Below are positions 44,755 to 53,396 of a DNA stretch of 64,000 bases, piece after piece. Positions within the stretch are counted from its first letter, which is position 1. Each line of letters begins with the position of its first letter. The translations under genes were made by a program, and so were the position numbers. The stretch comes from Paenibacillus tarimensis (GTDB lineage: Bacteria > Bacillota > Bacilli > Paenibacillales > Paenibacillaceae): positions 248,001 to 312,000 of the forward strand of contig NZ_JAKGAO010000006.1 of NCBI RefSeq assembly GCF_021532315.1. The letters are read 5' to 3'. The notes under the pieces were generated by a model, which was not told the origin of the DNA, did not search any database, and saw only the letters and a program-made list of their open reading frames with translations.

Positions 44755-45459
44755 TTATTCTGAGTAAGGGAACAGCTTCATGGAAACAATCCGGCCCGTG
44801 TCAGGTTCAAGGTCCAGCTTCAGCATCGTTTGCTCAGCTGTATAAGTGAGGACAAACTTGGTACTGCTGTGAGGAGTGCCAAGCACCTTCTTGGCCTTGT
44901 CTCCCTCGTCCCCGATGAGCAGCTTGGCAATACCAGTCTGTAATCCCTCGCCGTACACCTCTACAAAATGGACATGTCCGCCTTCATCGAATCCCACGGT
45001 GAACCCTTCATAATCATAGACTTCGACTTGGCTCTTGCGCTCGCTCAGCGAATAGGAATCGGCGGGAGAACCATACTGCTTGGTTACACTGCTGCGAGAA
45101 TCGCCGAGGGAAATACCCTTTAAGGAAGGGGAGGATAACCAGGTGTCCAGGGCTTCCTTCTGACTGCCATCCGATTCGCTGGCCGTATTGGAAAGCCGGC
45201 CTGAACCCTGCTTCCGCTCTTCGGTGGTTTCCGAAATGGCGGGAGATTGATCCGAAATCCGATTGTTAAAGGCTTGCTGCGGACTATCTGCGGCATGTCC
45301 GGGCGACTGCGAGACAGGCGAAGAGTAGCTGCTTGGCGAGGTCTCCCCGGTAAGGCCTTCTTCATCTTGCTCGGAACAGGCCGCTGTTACGGTTATCAAT
45401 GCCATTAAGGCAAGCGGGATTGTATATCGCCTTGAGCGGCGGCTGATTCTATAGCTCAC
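44755..45459 (-). CDS. Lipoprotein with a SLGDS-type C-terminal domain
   Basis: A 234-residue predicted lipoprotein; the lipobox is LITVTAAC at about residue 28. A Ser-rich disordered stretch (30-110) leads to KGISLGDSRSSVTKQYGSPAD, a helix-turn string found in several exported Bacillus families (for example DUF4309 and SmpA-like domains), repeated once more weakly near residue 190 (LLIGDEGDKAKKVLGTP). The GTG at 45459 is preferred because AAAGGAGGTG is 5 bases upstream. Stands alone. Confidence 0.78.
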   Translation of the reverse strand: MSYRISRRSRRYTIPLALMALITVTAACSEQDEEGLTGETSPSSYSSPVSQSPGHAADSPQQAFNNRISDQSPAISETTEERKQGSGRLSNTASESDGSQKEALDTWLSSPSLKGISLGDSRSSVTKQYGSPADSYSLSERKSQVEVYDYEGFTVGFDEGGHVHFVEVYGEGLQTGIAKLLIGDEGDKAKKVLGTPHSSTKFVLTYTAEQTMLKLDLEPDTGRIVSMKLFPYSE

Positions 45460-45499
45460 AGCTGCACCTCCTTTCTTCATGGCGGTTAACAGGAATAAG

Positions 45500-45677
45500 C
45501 TTACTTCCAGTCAGCTACCAAAAAAACCATATGTATGTATGACGAAATAATCAGAAAAAAGTTTCGGTCAGAAGCTTACAAATTCCTTAAAGGCAGGGCT
45601 GCACAGTCGAGTTGCGTCTCACATGCAAGCTATGGTAATTTAACGTAAAGGGTTTTGGGTGGAAGGAACGTGAATCG
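45500..45677. other. Intergenic region upstream of xpt, no riboswitch seen
   Basis: I checked this stretch for a purine riboswitch because xpt often has one. The conserved strings (for example TATAATCCT...ATATGG...GTCTCTAC-like) are not present. No other feature is recognised. Confidence 0.5.
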
Positions 45678-46247
45678 ATGGATCTGTTAAAAGAAAAAAT
45701 ACTTAAAGAAGCCTCAATAATGACAAGTGATGTCCTTAAGTTAGACGCAATCCTAAATCACCAGGTCGATCCCGTGCTGATCATGGAAATGGGAAGGGAA
45801 TTTGCCCGGAGATATGCGGAAGCGACCATTACGAAAGTCATCACAGTGGAGTCATCAGGTATTCCAATCGCCTTCGCAACGGCTTTGACGCTGGGTGTGC
45901 CGCTGTTATTCGCGAGACGGAAGAAAACACTGCTCGCTGACCCGGATTCATTCAGTGAACGAGTGCCTTCCTTTACGAAAGGGATCGTCACCGATATTAT
46001 GGTATCGAGGCAGTTTCTTACGCCAGACGATAAGGTACTGTTCATTGACGATATTATCGCCAACGGGGATGCGGCACGCGGATTGATCAAGATAATCGAG
46101 CGCTCTGGCGCAGAGCTTGTCGGGCTCGGCATCGTAGTCGAAAAATCGTTCCAGGCGGGAGGTCGCACAATTCGTGAGCAGGGTATACCTGTGGAGTCAC
46201 TCGTGAAGATCGCATCACTTGATAATGGACAAATAACATTTGAGTAA
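45678..46247 (+). CDS. xpt: Xanthine phosphoribosyltransferase
   Basis: A 189-residue enzyme that converts xanthine and PRPP to XMP. VLFIDDIIANGDAARGLIKI is the PRPP-binding motif with the conserved acidic pair, VESSGIPIAFATALTLGVPL and LFARRKKTLL are further family strings. Length is normal. ATG after GGAAGG. No pbuX permease follows, unlike in Bacillus subtilis, and no purine riboswitch is visible upstream, so control is different. Confidence 0.95.
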   Translation: MDLLKEKILKEASIMTSDVLKLDAILNHQVDPVLIMEMGREFARRYAEATITKVITVESSGIPIAFATALTLGVPLLFARRKKTLLADPDSFSERVPSFTKGIVTDIMVSRQFLTPDDKVLFIDDIIANGDAARGLIKIIERSGAELVGLGIVVEKSFQAGGRTIREQGIPVESLVKIASLDNGQITFE

Positions 46248-46327
46248 GAACTTCCCTTGCTCGCTCACTTTCCCTGAGGTGAAATTTAATTTATAATAGG
46301 GTTAAGTGACCGAGGGGAGGCAGAAAA

Positions 46328-46666
46328 ATGGAAAAATTAGAGCTGTCCGTATCTTTCTTTGAGACGAAGTTGTCCACGGCCAAGACGCACTTTGAACGTG
46401 CGCTCGACTGCAAACATACAGAATTCGATGATTTATACCCTTATATGATAGAACATCCGCAATTTTTCTGGTATAAGCGGTATGTTGCCTGGTCGGAGCT
46501 GCTGACGATCGTTAAGCTTTGTGAGGAGCTCAATGTGGAGTGGCGGGCACAGTTCACGGATCGGCAGGCCGAGTATATCGACAAGCGCGTGATGTCCTCC
46601 CGTGTACTGGATGAGTGGTACGAGACGAACGATCTGCGTGAAACAGTCGGTCATTCGGAAGAGTAG
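46328..46666 (+). CDS. Hypothetical 112-residue protein
   Basis: Not recognised. A soluble helical protein (MEKLELSVSFFETKLSTAKT), rich in aromatic residues in FWYKRYVAWSELL. GGGGAGG lies 7 bases before the ATG, a TATAAT-like string sits at about 46291-46296, and a perfect terminator follows the stop, so it is a real single gene. Confidence 0.75.
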   Translation: MEKLELSVSFFETKLSTAKTHFERALDCKHTEFDDLYPYMIEHPQFFWYKRYVAWSELLTIVKLCEELNVEWRAQFTDRQAEYIDKRVMSSRVLDEWYETNDLRETVGHSEE

Positions 46667-46715
46667 TATTTGATAGATCCGCGTGTAGACGTAGAGCCCA
46701 TATAGGACTTATACC

Positions 46716-46752
46716 GCCTTCAACCAGGACCTGTGGTTGAAGGCTTTTCTTT
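46716..46752 (+). terminator. Terminator of the 112-residue protein gene
   Basis: GCCTTCAACC pairs with GGTTGAAGGC around AGGACCTGT, followed by TTTTCTTT. Confidence 0.9.
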
Positions 46753-46772
46753 AATAGATTGGAGGAGCACAG

Positions 46773-46994
46773 ATGATTACAGAGGAACAGCTGGACGAGT
46801 ATCGGGTGCAGGGCATCCAGGTTCGGGTTGAACGGGATGATATGGAGGCGAATGACGTGGTAGGTATTGTCGTTGCCTGGGATGAGGAACAGGTTATGAT
46901 TCGCAAGCCGAGCAGACGTGTCGTGAAATTAAGTCGGTCATACCGGTATGTTCCTGCGAGCACGCCACGACAAGCTGGTCAATGGGAGTCATAA
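46773..46994 (+). CDS. Hypothetical 73-residue protein
   Basis: Not recognised. A small beta-rich protein, MITEEQLDEYRVQGIQVRVE at the start, with a short basic tail. GGAGGAG precedes the ATG by 7 bases. No transmembrane segment. It ends in a 220-base gap with a structured-looking leader for the next gene. Confidence 0.68.
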   Translation: MITEEQLDEYRVQGIQVRVERDDMEANDVVGIVVAWDEEQVMIRKPSRRVVKLSRSYRYVPASTPRQAGQWES

Positions 46995-47075
46995 AGTCAG
47001 GCTCTCCTTCCGCTTGATTTATCAGAAATTTATAAAGATTTTGATAAAACGGCTATTACCCGCTTGTTAATGCTA

Positions 47076-47103
47076 AATTTTGTGATATGCTATTACAAAA
47101 ATA
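47076..47103 (+). promoter_or_regulatory. Promoter for the 85-residue protein gene
   Basis: TTGTTA and TATGCT with a 16-base spacer, leading to a transcript with a 120-base leader before the ATG at 47218. Coordinates of the -35 are approximate by a few bases. Confidence 0.5.
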
Positions 47104-47106
47104 GAA

Positions 47107-47158
47107 GGCTAGCAGGCACACCTGTCATTCAGGAATGCTGTTTCACAAGCGGTTAGCC
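47107..47158 (+). promoter_or_regulatory. Structured leader with two competing hairpins
   Basis: GGCTA at 47107-47111 pairs with TAGCC at 47154-47158. Inside, the CCTG at 47121-47124 can pair either with CAGG at 47113-47116 or with CAGG at 47130-47133, two mutually exclusive hairpins. This may be a regulatory switch for the following gene, but the stems are short. Confidence 0.35.
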
Positions 47159-47217
47159 CGTTTAATAGTTAGGTAGGATAGGAAGTTATAGAGATACCAT
47201 ACAAGGAGATGAAGGTT

Positions 47218-47475
47218 ATGAATCCAACAATGAAACAATACTTCGACGAACTGTATAAGACGACCAGCGAACTGTTGGATCGAATTAAGCGTTATGAGCG
47301 TGCAGACAGCAACGCAGAAGAGATCAAGAATATGTATAGGACATTTTATGATATCGAATATACGAAAGCCATGCAGGTGCATGACCGCGATTGGATGGAG
47401 AGAGCGGTTATGAAGCTGGAGAATATGAAGCTGAGATTGCTGACCATTATGGAGGACAGACTGTATACAGCATAA
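47218..47475 (+). CDS. Hypothetical 85-residue helical protein
   Basis: Not recognised. An all-helical soluble protein (MNPTMKQYFDELYKTTSELL). The start is the ATG at 47218, with AAGGAG at 47202-47207; the ATG at 47209 directly abuts that site and is unlikely. Preceded by a promoter and a folded leader, and followed by a hairpin at 47598-47633. Confidence 0.7.
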   Translation: MNPTMKQYFDELYKTTSELLDRIKRYERADSNAEEIKNMYRTFYDIEYTKAMQVHDRDWMERAVMKLENMKLRLLTIMEDRLYTA

Positions 47476-47597
47476 GATGGTCCCTATGTTTGACATATAA
47501 GTCTAACTGCGCAGTACTACACCTTCCGAAACAGCCCCTTCTAATCCCGGCAGATTGTACAGGACTCCATTCGGCAATGCTATTAAGAATAAAAGTC

Positions 47598-47640
47598 AGG
47601 AGTCCGCGCGGCTTAATCCGCATACGGACTCCTATTCTAT
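47598..47640 (+). terminator. Weak terminator-like hairpin
   Basis: AGGAGTCCG pairs with CGGACTCCT with a small inner stem, followed by ATTCTATAATAA. It is 120 bases after the stop at 47475; the T content is low. Confidence 0.5.
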
Positions 47641-47681
47641 AATAAGAGCTGTGGATATATGCCGGACGAGCTGCTTTAATG

Positions 47682-47722
47682 AAAAAAAGTTTATGAACCA
47701 GCTTCAGCTGAATCATAAACTT
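47682..47722 (-). terminator. Terminator of tRNA-Leu copy 1
   Basis: On the minus strand AAGTTTATGA-TT-CAGC pairs with GCTG-GT-TCATAAACTT and ends in seven T, just beyond the tRNA 3' end. Confidence 0.88.
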
Positions 47723-47739
47723 GTTGGTAATAATATGTA

Positions 47740-47826
47740 TGGTGCGGTCGAGAGGACTCGAACCTCCACGGCTGTTACACCACTAGAACCTGAATCTAGC
47801 GCGTCTGCCAATTCCGCCACGACCGC
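47740..47826 (-). tRNA. tRNA-Leu (anticodon CAG), copy 1
   Basis: An 87-base minus-strand tRNA with a long variable arm, acceptor GCGGTCG paired with CGACCGC, and encoded CCA. The anticodon loop TTCAGGT between CTAGA and TCTAG gives CAG, reading CUG leucine codons. T-arm GTTCGAGTC is standard. Identical in every base to copy 2. Confidence 0.97.
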
Positions 47827-47847
47827 ATGTGTTTGAACACAAGAAAC

Positions 47848-47876
47848 AATATAACATGCTGATAATATAAAGTCAA
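47848..47876 (-). promoter_or_regulatory. Promoter of tRNA-Leu copy 1
   Basis: On the minus strand TTGACT and TATATT with a 17-base spacer; the expected start is about 15 bases before the mature tRNA. Confidence 0.75.
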
Positions 47877-47946
47877 GTTAGTTAGAAAAAAATGTCCTCA
47901 GAAGAGGTAAGTGTATAGAGTTTAAACCGACCTATAAACCCATAAA

Positions 47947-47998
47947 AATAAAAAACAGGATCATAAATGCCTAAGCAATTTACAACCCTGTTGATACC
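47947..47998 (-). terminator. Terminator of tRNA-Leu copy 2
   Basis: On the minus strand AACAGG pairs with CCTGTT over an inner TAAA/TTTA stem, followed by six T, between the two tRNA genes. Confidence 0.8.
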
Positions 47999-48004
47999 TA
48001 TGTA

Positions 48005-48091
48005 TGGTGCGGTCGAGAGGACTCGAACCTCCACGGCTGTTACACCACTAGAACCTGAATCTAGCGCGTCTGCCAATTCCGCCACGACCGC
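48005..48091 (-). tRNA. tRNA-Leu (anticodon CAG), copy 2
   Basis: Base-for-base identical to copy 1 over all 87 positions, including encoded CCA, but with different flanks. Separate promoter and terminator signals indicate an independent unit rather than a shared transcript. Confidence 0.97.
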
Positions 48092-48154
48092 ATGTAAACC
48101 GAATGCCTAACGTCTTATATTAAGACTTCGTTAACAGCCCCGATCACGTAAAAC

Positions 48155-48184
48155 ATCTTAGCATGCTGCTCGAAATAAAGTCAA
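48155..48184 (-). promoter_or_regulatory. Promoter of tRNA-Leu copy 2
   Basis: On the minus strand TTGACT and TAAGAT with an 18-base spacer. The sequence around the -35 (CTTGACTTTAT) repeats that of copy 1. The leader before the tRNA is long, about 57 bases, and includes GTCTTA-tat-TAAGAC. Confidence 0.55.
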
Positions 48185-48234
48185 GCTAAACCGCAATGTT
48201 CTAATTTTCAGTTTATTGAATCTGATGTAACAGT

Positions 48235-48954
48235 TCACTCAGCCATGATCATATACTGCCGGATCCCGCTGCATATAGCTTCGGCGATACGCTGCTGCTG
48301 TCTGGGATTTGTGAGTATCCCTCTGTCCCGGTCATTGCTGAGAAAGCCGGTTTCTACGATAACGGCAGGACATTTAACCCTTCTTAGAAGGAAGTAAGTG
48401 CGGCTCGCATGGGGATTGCGGCTCATCTGCTGCTGAGCGTTAAGTGTATTCTGGATAGAGGCAGCGAGTATGGCGCTTCTGCCTTCCGGCTGATGAATGA
48501 CAACCGGACCATGAGCGGCTGCGCTGCTCGACCAGTTGACATGAAGGCTCACAAAGGCAGTAACCGGTATTTCCTCGGATAGCTGTTTGCGCTGGGAAAG
48601 ATCCTTCCTGTGACGGGAACGGGTATAATGCCAGCGATTCTCCTCGCTGAGCGCATAATCGCCGGTGCGGTTCATCACGGCATTAATATGGTGGCTTCGA
48701 AGCAGCAGGTAGAGCCGGCTGGCAATTGCGAGATTAATATCCTTCTCTAACACAGAGTTCCAGCTGGTTCCGCTGTCTATCCCGCCATGCCCGACATCGA
48801 TAAGTATCTCCGCCTCGGGCATCATGCCGCTTGGTTGAGGGCGGTTTTTGTACGGTGCAGATGCAGAAGTGACGGGACTGTTTAGGAGGATTCCCAGAGC
48901 CAGGCATGCCGCTGCCAGCCTGCGTACAGTGAATATCGTTGTGGGTCGTGGCAT
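48235..48954 (-). CDS. cwlD: N-acetylmuramoyl-L-alanine amidase, CwlD-like
   Basis: A 239-residue exported amidase (Amidase_3). After a signal-like N-terminus (LAAACLALGILLNSP) comes ILIDVGHGGIDSGTSW with the first zinc His, LEKDINLAIASRLYLLLRS with the zinc Glu, SLHVNWSSSAAAHG with the second His, and VETGFLSNDRDR holding the catalytic Glu. This matches CwlD, which starts muramic-lactam formation in spore cortex, more than vegetative amidases, because of its short single-domain form. It is monocistronic here. Confidence 0.92.
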   Translation of the reverse strand: MPRPTTIFTVRRLAAACLALGILLNSPVTSASAPYKNRPQPSGMMPEAEILIDVGHGGIDSGTSWNSVLEKDINLAIASRLYLLLRSHHINAVMNRTGDYALSEENRWHYTRSRHRKDLSQRKQLSEEIPVTAFVSLHVNWSSSAAAHGPVVIHQPEGRSAILAASIQNTLNAQQQMSRNPHASRTYFLLRRVKCPAVIVETGFLSNDRDRGILTNPRQQQRIAEAICSGIRQYMIMAE

Positions 48955-49132
48955 AAGTAAAGTTCAACTCCGCTTATCGTAGAATGGTTAGCATGCTTTT
49001 GAAGCTGTTCTTAGAATGTGCAATGTAACCATGAACATACATGCTTGGAGAGTTTAAATGGTCCAGTTGCCGGGAATAATAGACTTACCAGCAGAGAACG
49101 GACCTGAAGCTAACCAGGAATGGAGTGCAGAG

Positions 49133-49399
49133 ATGAAAATGAAGGATGGGGCCGAATATGTTAAATATGTAACTGCCCGTTTGGTCAGGTACATTGATAC
49201 CCCTTCGGAGGAAAGGCGGCGGATCCGGTTAGATGCCAGGAAACGGAAAGAGCCATGGCTTGTCAAATGGTTCGGATGGGCGCCCTATAGTGTTCTGCTA
49301 TGGTATCGGTCTATGAAGACAAAACTGCGGCCGGGCACCCGGATGCCGGCTGACCTTGGGCAGACAGAAGAGAACAATCATGGCCGGAGCACGAGCTAA
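49133..49399 (+). CDS. YqzE family protein
   Basis: An 88-residue protein beginning MKMKDGAEYVKYVTARLVRY, followed by YIDTPSEERRR and WLVKWFGWAPYSVLLWYRSM, which is the YqzE signature. In Bacillus subtilis yqzE lies downstream of the comG operon; here it stands alone near cwlD. GGAG at 49122 gives an 8-base gap to this ATG, better than a start 25 codons upstream. Function unknown, short charged protein possibly membrane-associated. Confidence 0.88.
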   Translation: MKMKDGAEYVKYVTARLVRYIDTPSEERRRIRLDARKRKEPWLVKWFGWAPYSVLLWYRSMKTKLRPGTRMPADLGQTEENNHGRSTS

Positions 49400-49401
49400 G
49401 G

Positions 49402-50289
49402 CTAATCGTAAACGGAAGCATGCCGCTTGACTTCATCGTAGAGAAAATAACGGGTGCCTTGTTCCTGCTCAATTTGAACATAAGCGATTCCCCCGCTCCA
49501 GAGATGCAGACCGTTCAATTGAGCAACAGCAAGCCAAGAGCCGTCAAACCACTCGGATGTAAGCCGCAGCTCCTCATTCCTCGCCAGCTTACCTGCCAGC
49601 ATATTGCTGTTCTTCAGTTGAACCGGCTTGCCGGTTAACCATGGGAGGCGGGCATACAGATCAAAGGCCTTCACGCGGACCGATTTATTGAGCTTGGGGG
49701 TGGAAGCCAGGCTGGTAATGCCGGTCATCATGAGGTCAGCTTCGGGAGCCTTTACTGTGCTGGACCACTCTTGATCTCCAACGGGGAGCTCCTCGGCCGT
49801 GTAAGCATCCAAGTACAGTGAGGAGCCTTCAGCTGTATGTATATGCCATACAGCTAATAATGGATTAATATACAGCCTCTCCGTAAGGAGGGGCTTTTTG
49901 GTGTTGTCTGCTGTTGTGAATCCCATGCGGGCAAGACCGTCTCGCAGGGTGGTCATGGCGAATAACGGATGTTCACCAAGCCCATACTCTGTCAGGTGAT
50001 ATCCTTGACCGTCCGGCAGAGCATGTACAATCAGATAGCCGGCTGTTTTGCTGCCGTGTTTAAAGTGGACAACCCAGCCATGGGTACCGGGACCGATCGG
50101 CATAATATCCCGTTTGGCTGTTAGCAGCTCCTTGAAACCTGGCTCAGCGCTGAGTCCTTTCAGCCATGTATCGATCTGTATGTTCAGCTCGCCGGTTGAA
50201 GCAGGCTTTACGGCTTGTCTGGCGTAAGCGTCCGCAGAACATGAAAAGAGCAGTGCGGTAATCAACAGCCATGCAGATACGATGCGCAA
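49402..50289 (-). CDS. Hypothetical secreted protein, 295 residues
   Basis: A signal peptide (IVSAWLLITALLFSCSADAYA) is followed by a mixed beta-rich domain with no motif I recognise. FSC could be a lipobox or the cleavage may follow AYA. The TTG start follows AAAGGAG with an 11-base gap. The gene is convergent with YqzE, ending 2 bases apart. Not a family I can name. Confidence 0.72.
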   Translation of the reverse strand: MRIVSAWLLITALLFSCSADAYARQAVKPASTGELNIQIDTWLKGLSAEPGFKELLTAKRDIMPIGPGTHGWVVHFKHGSKTAGYLIVHALPDGQGYHLTEYGLGEHPLFAMTTLRDGLARMGFTTADNTKKPLLTERLYINPLLAVWHIHTAEGSSLYLDAYTAEELPVGDQEWSSTVKAPEADLMMTGITSLASTPKLNKSVRVKAFDLYARLPWLTGKPVQLKNSNMLAGKLARNEELRLTSEWFDGSWLAVAQLNGLHLWSGGIAYVQIEQEQGTRYFLYDEVKRHASVYD

Positions 50290-50442
50290 AATAGAATCTT
50301 CTCCTTTGTAATGGAATAAGTATCGACTTCCGTACAGTCATTGTAGCGGACAAGCCGGCGGAAGGCTGTTGCAACCTGTCGCGCGGTTTTTTCTTGCCCG
50401 CTTCTTATTTTGCCGGACAGCTGCGAATCACGTCCGTTTCCG

Positions 50443-51387
50443 CTAATCAATCCCCGCGAGATGAAAGATACCGCAGTTTATAGCGGAAGCCGTCACCCTG
50501 GGTGAGAGCTGCCAGCGAATTTCGTCCTGGCGGTTAGCATACTGTGCCGTTATGGCTGCATGCTGTTCTTCATCTTCTGCGCCTGCTATTAGTGGCTCAT
50601 AATAGAGTTGGATTCGCTCCAGCTCATCGTCAAGCCGCGCCGCCGCCTCTTCTGCCCAGCTGTAATCATAGCTCTTGAGCTTGCGCTCCAGCTGCTGCTC
50701 GATCATACCGGCGGCTTTGGTAATTGTAAGGCTGCTTCTTGCAATGTGTATATTGGCAGGCAGCCGGGGCGTCATCTTTAATTTGAGCAGACGGTCATAG
50801 AACTGTTCAACACAAACGCCTGTCGCAAGGGAGATGCCGTACGAGTGCAGCTCTTCCCGCTTGCGGTCGCATTCAAAGCCAACCCTTATGTTAACGCCAA
50901 GCCATGGGGTGTAAGGCACAGATTCCAGCGGATGAGGCTTGCGGGATTCGGGTTCCTGAAACAGGCATACGAATTGTCCGCCGCTCCTAACAGCTTGAAA
51001 CAGCTGATCCAGCCGCCGGGAACCAAAGTATAAATCCTCACGCGGCATTCGGACTGCATTAAGAGACCCGTGGATATGGCCGAAGGAACGGCCTAGGGCA
51101 GCTTCAACTCCGCCGGGCGGAGCGGAGACGAACGAATGTTCTTTTTCAGCAGCCTTAGCTTCGGCTGCATCATATTTGTCCCGGTCGGTGACAAATAAGA
51201 AGGACATCGTTTCCGGCTCCGCGCCGGTCCGGTCCACAAAGCTCCAGTAGTAAGGACGGCCGGTCAGTTCACGGTCAGCGGCTGGCGAGAGCTTGACCAT
51301 AAAGTGGGACGGGGACTTTTCCAGAATACCGCAGCCTGTCGCTTCCAGATAACGCTCTACGAATTTGTGAATTTGTCGGTTATTCAA
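50443..51387 (-). CDS. yqhG: YqhG family protein
   Basis: A 314-residue protein. FVERYLEATGCGILEKSPSH near the N-terminus and the overlapping SNF2 helicase gene match the Bacillus subtilis yqhH-yqhG pair. It is helical in its second half (SYDYSWAEEAAARLDDELER). The TTG start overlaps the helicase stop as TTGA, so the two are translationally coupled. Function unknown; co-occurrence suggests it works with the helicase on nucleic acid. Confidence 0.9.
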   Translation of the reverse strand: MNNRQIHKFVERYLEATGCGILEKSPSHFMVKLSPAADRELTGRPYYWSFVDRTGAEPETMSFLFVTDRDKYDAAEAKAAEKEHSFVSAPPGGVEAALGRSFGHIHGSLNAVRMPREDLYFGSRRLDQLFQAVRSGGQFVCLFQEPESRKPHPLESVPYTPWLGVNIRVGFECDRKREELHSYGISLATGVCVEQFYDRLLKLKMTPRLPANIHIARSSLTITKAAGMIEQQLERKLKSYDYSWAEEAAARLDDELERIQLYYEPLIAGAEDEEQHAAITAQYANRQDEIRWQLSPRVTASAINCGIFHLAGID

Positions 51388-53189
51388 GGCCGCACCTCCA
51401 CGCTATCCCCCAGATTATCAAGCAGTGCACTAAGCGGAGCGCCGTGCTCGGGACTGCTGCCCGCTTCGGAACGCAGCCGGTTTAACGAGCTGCCGAGCGT
51501 TTCCAGCTCGCTTTGCAGCTCTGCCTCTCCGGAGGATTCCAGCATCAGCTTGGCCAGCCGTTGCTCTAGTGGCAGTTCCTCCTTCTCGAACCGTTCCAGA
51601 ATGTGATCCAGCTCCCCGATGACGAGCTCAAACAAGTTGATTTTCTCATGCAGCAGCGAAACGATATGCTCCTCGATGGTGCCTTTGGTACAGAGATTGT
51701 ATATTTTCACATCATTCTTCTGCCCGAGACGGTGTACACGGCCTATCCGCTGCTCGACTCGCATCGGATTCCAGGGCAGATCAAAGTTAATCATGTGGTG
51801 GCAGAACTGCAGATTGATGCCTTCGCCGCCAGCCTCCGTGGCAATGAGCACCTGTGCCCGGCCCTTGAACAAATCCATCATCCAGTCCTTCTTGCCGCGG
51901 TTCATGCCGCCCCTGTAAGGGACAGCGGTCAGATCGTGACTTTTGAAGAATTGAAGCAGGTGCTCCTGGGTCGCACGATATTCGGTGAAGAGTATCACCT
52001 TGTCATCAATACTGCGAATGAGTTCGAGAGCTTTTTCGGCTTTGGAATTCGCCTTAATCTTCCGGATTACTTCGACAAGCTCCCATACCTTGGCGCGCAT
52101 GGGCGACTCTTCCGGCATCTTCTTGAACATGTTGACAAGAGTAATGAAGACGGCGTCCCGGCTGCTGCAGACCTCACGCTGCAGCGTAACCAGAGACAGC
52201 ATGCTGGTCATATCGCCGCCGCTCTCATCATAGCGTTCCTTGACGAATGCGGTTACAGCATGATAGAGCTCCTGTTCCTCCTCTGATAGCTCAACGATAA
52301 TATTTTTGACAATCCGCTTCGTAAAATGGATGCCGCCGTCACCCCGCCGGTTGCGGATCATGACCTGAGATAGTGCTTCCTGCAGCCGATCCTCATTCTT
52401 TGGTATTCGCTTGTCAACGACATAGTTGGCCGAAAAATCACTTTGGCCGCCCAACTGGCCGGGCTTAAGCAGTGTAATCAAATTATAAAGCTCGTCCATA
52501 TTGTTTTGGACCGGGGTAGCGGTCAGCAGCAGGCAGTATTTTTTGCGCAGCTTGCCGACGAACTGGTAGTTGGTCGTCTTCCGGTTCTTCAGCTTATGAG
52601 CTTCATCGATAATCAGCATGTCATAATCCTGATCAAGCAGAATGGAGCGGTGAGGGTCACGCTTGGCTGTATCCATCGAGGCGACAACCACATCATACTG
52701 CCATGTGTGCTCCTTCTTCTGGGCGACTGCCGATATGCCGAATTTGGAATTCAGCTCTCTCACCCATTGAAGCACCAGCGAAGCTGGAACAAGAATGAGC
52801 GCTTTGCGAACCAGCCCCCGTACCATATATTCCTTCAGGACAAGTCCGGCTTCGATCGTCTTGCCGAGTCCGACCTCATCAGCCAGGATAGCTCTTCCTC
52901 CCATTTCATGCAGAACCTTGCGTGCCGTTCCAACCTGATGCTCCATAGGTTCAAAAGCTGGCAGGACACGCAGGCACTGCAGCTCCTCGAAGCTTGTCAC
53001 AAGTGTCGCCTGTGAAGCTTCCACCGCAAGCTGAAATATCGACCAGTCATCCCAAGGACCGTTACGCTGGATGCGATCATTCAGTTCTTCATGCCAAGAG
53101 CGATCCATATATAATGAAGCGTTCGGATGGAGCTTTTTGCCGGTGGTCTCGGTGCCCGGCTGCTCAGTGCTGTTCAATGGCCTCTGCAT
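51384..53189 (-). CDS. yqhH: SNF2 family helicase, YqhH-type
   Basis: A 601-residue SNF2 ATPase. Walker A in ILADEVGLGKTIEAGLVLKE, Walker B LIIDEAHKLKN, LTATPVQN, and helicase C motifs VLIATEAGGEGINLQFCHH and DLPWNPMRVEQRIGRVHRLG. The C-terminal 60 residues are a coiled coil. The ATG at 53189 follows AAAGGAG closely; the upstream frame to 53267 has no ribosome site. It probably remodels RNA polymerase or DNA, as in RapA-like enzymes, but the exact role is unknown. Coupled to YqhG. Confidence 0.92.
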   Translation of the reverse strand: MQRPLNSTEQPGTETTGKKLHPNASLYMDRSWHEELNDRIQRNGPWDDWSIFQLAVEASQATLVTSFEELQCLRVLPAFEPMEHQVGTARKVLHEMGGRAILADEVGLGKTIEAGLVLKEYMVRGLVRKALILVPASLVLQWVRELNSKFGISAVAQKKEHTWQYDVVVASMDTAKRDPHRSILLDQDYDMLIIDEAHKLKNRKTTNYQFVGKLRKKYCLLLTATPVQNNMDELYNLITLLKPGQLGGQSDFSANYVVDKRIPKNEDRLQEALSQVMIRNRRGDGGIHFTKRIVKNIIVELSEEEQELYHAVTAFVKERYDESGGDMTSMLSLVTLQREVCSSRDAVFITLVNMFKKMPEESPMRAKVWELVEVIRKIKANSKAEKALELIRSIDDKVILFTEYRATQEHLLQFFKSHDLTAVPYRGGMNRGKKDWMMDLFKGRAQVLIATEAGGEGINLQFCHHMINFDLPWNPMRVEQRIGRVHRLGQKNDVKIYNLCTKGTIEEHIVSLLHEKINLFELVIGELDHILERFEKEELPLEQRLAKLMLESSGEAELQSELETLGSSLNRLRSEAGSSPEHGAPLSALLDNLGDSVEVRP

Positions 53190-53363
53190 AGCAGCTCCTT
53201 TCCTAACATAAAGTGGGATCGTTAATTGTCGGTTACCATTAGTATGACCCTCTCGCGCCATCTTCATAAGAAAGAGTGAGTTTTATGAAAAATGCCGGGA
53301 GGGCAAGCATGGTGCCGCATACAAGGGGACGGACAAAGTTAATTCATAATTTTCATATTGGTA

Positions 53364-53379
53364 TAACAATATATTGTGT
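53364..53379 (+). promoter_or_regulatory. NrdR box 1
   Basis: TAACAATATATTGTGT matches the NrdR operator consensus ACACWATATATWGTGT. It lies between the -35 (TTGGTA) and -10 (TACAAT) of the nrdJ promoter. Confidence 0.8.
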
Positions 53380-53396
53380 AGTACAATGATGTTTGC

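Noticed and set aside
45500-45677. Purine riboswitch before xpt
   Set aside because: The conserved junction strings are absent and the region does not fold into the three-way junction.
53190-53267. Upstream extension of the SNF2 helicase
   Set aside because: The extra 26 residues have no ribosome site, while the ATG at 53189 has AAAGGAG at the correct distance.
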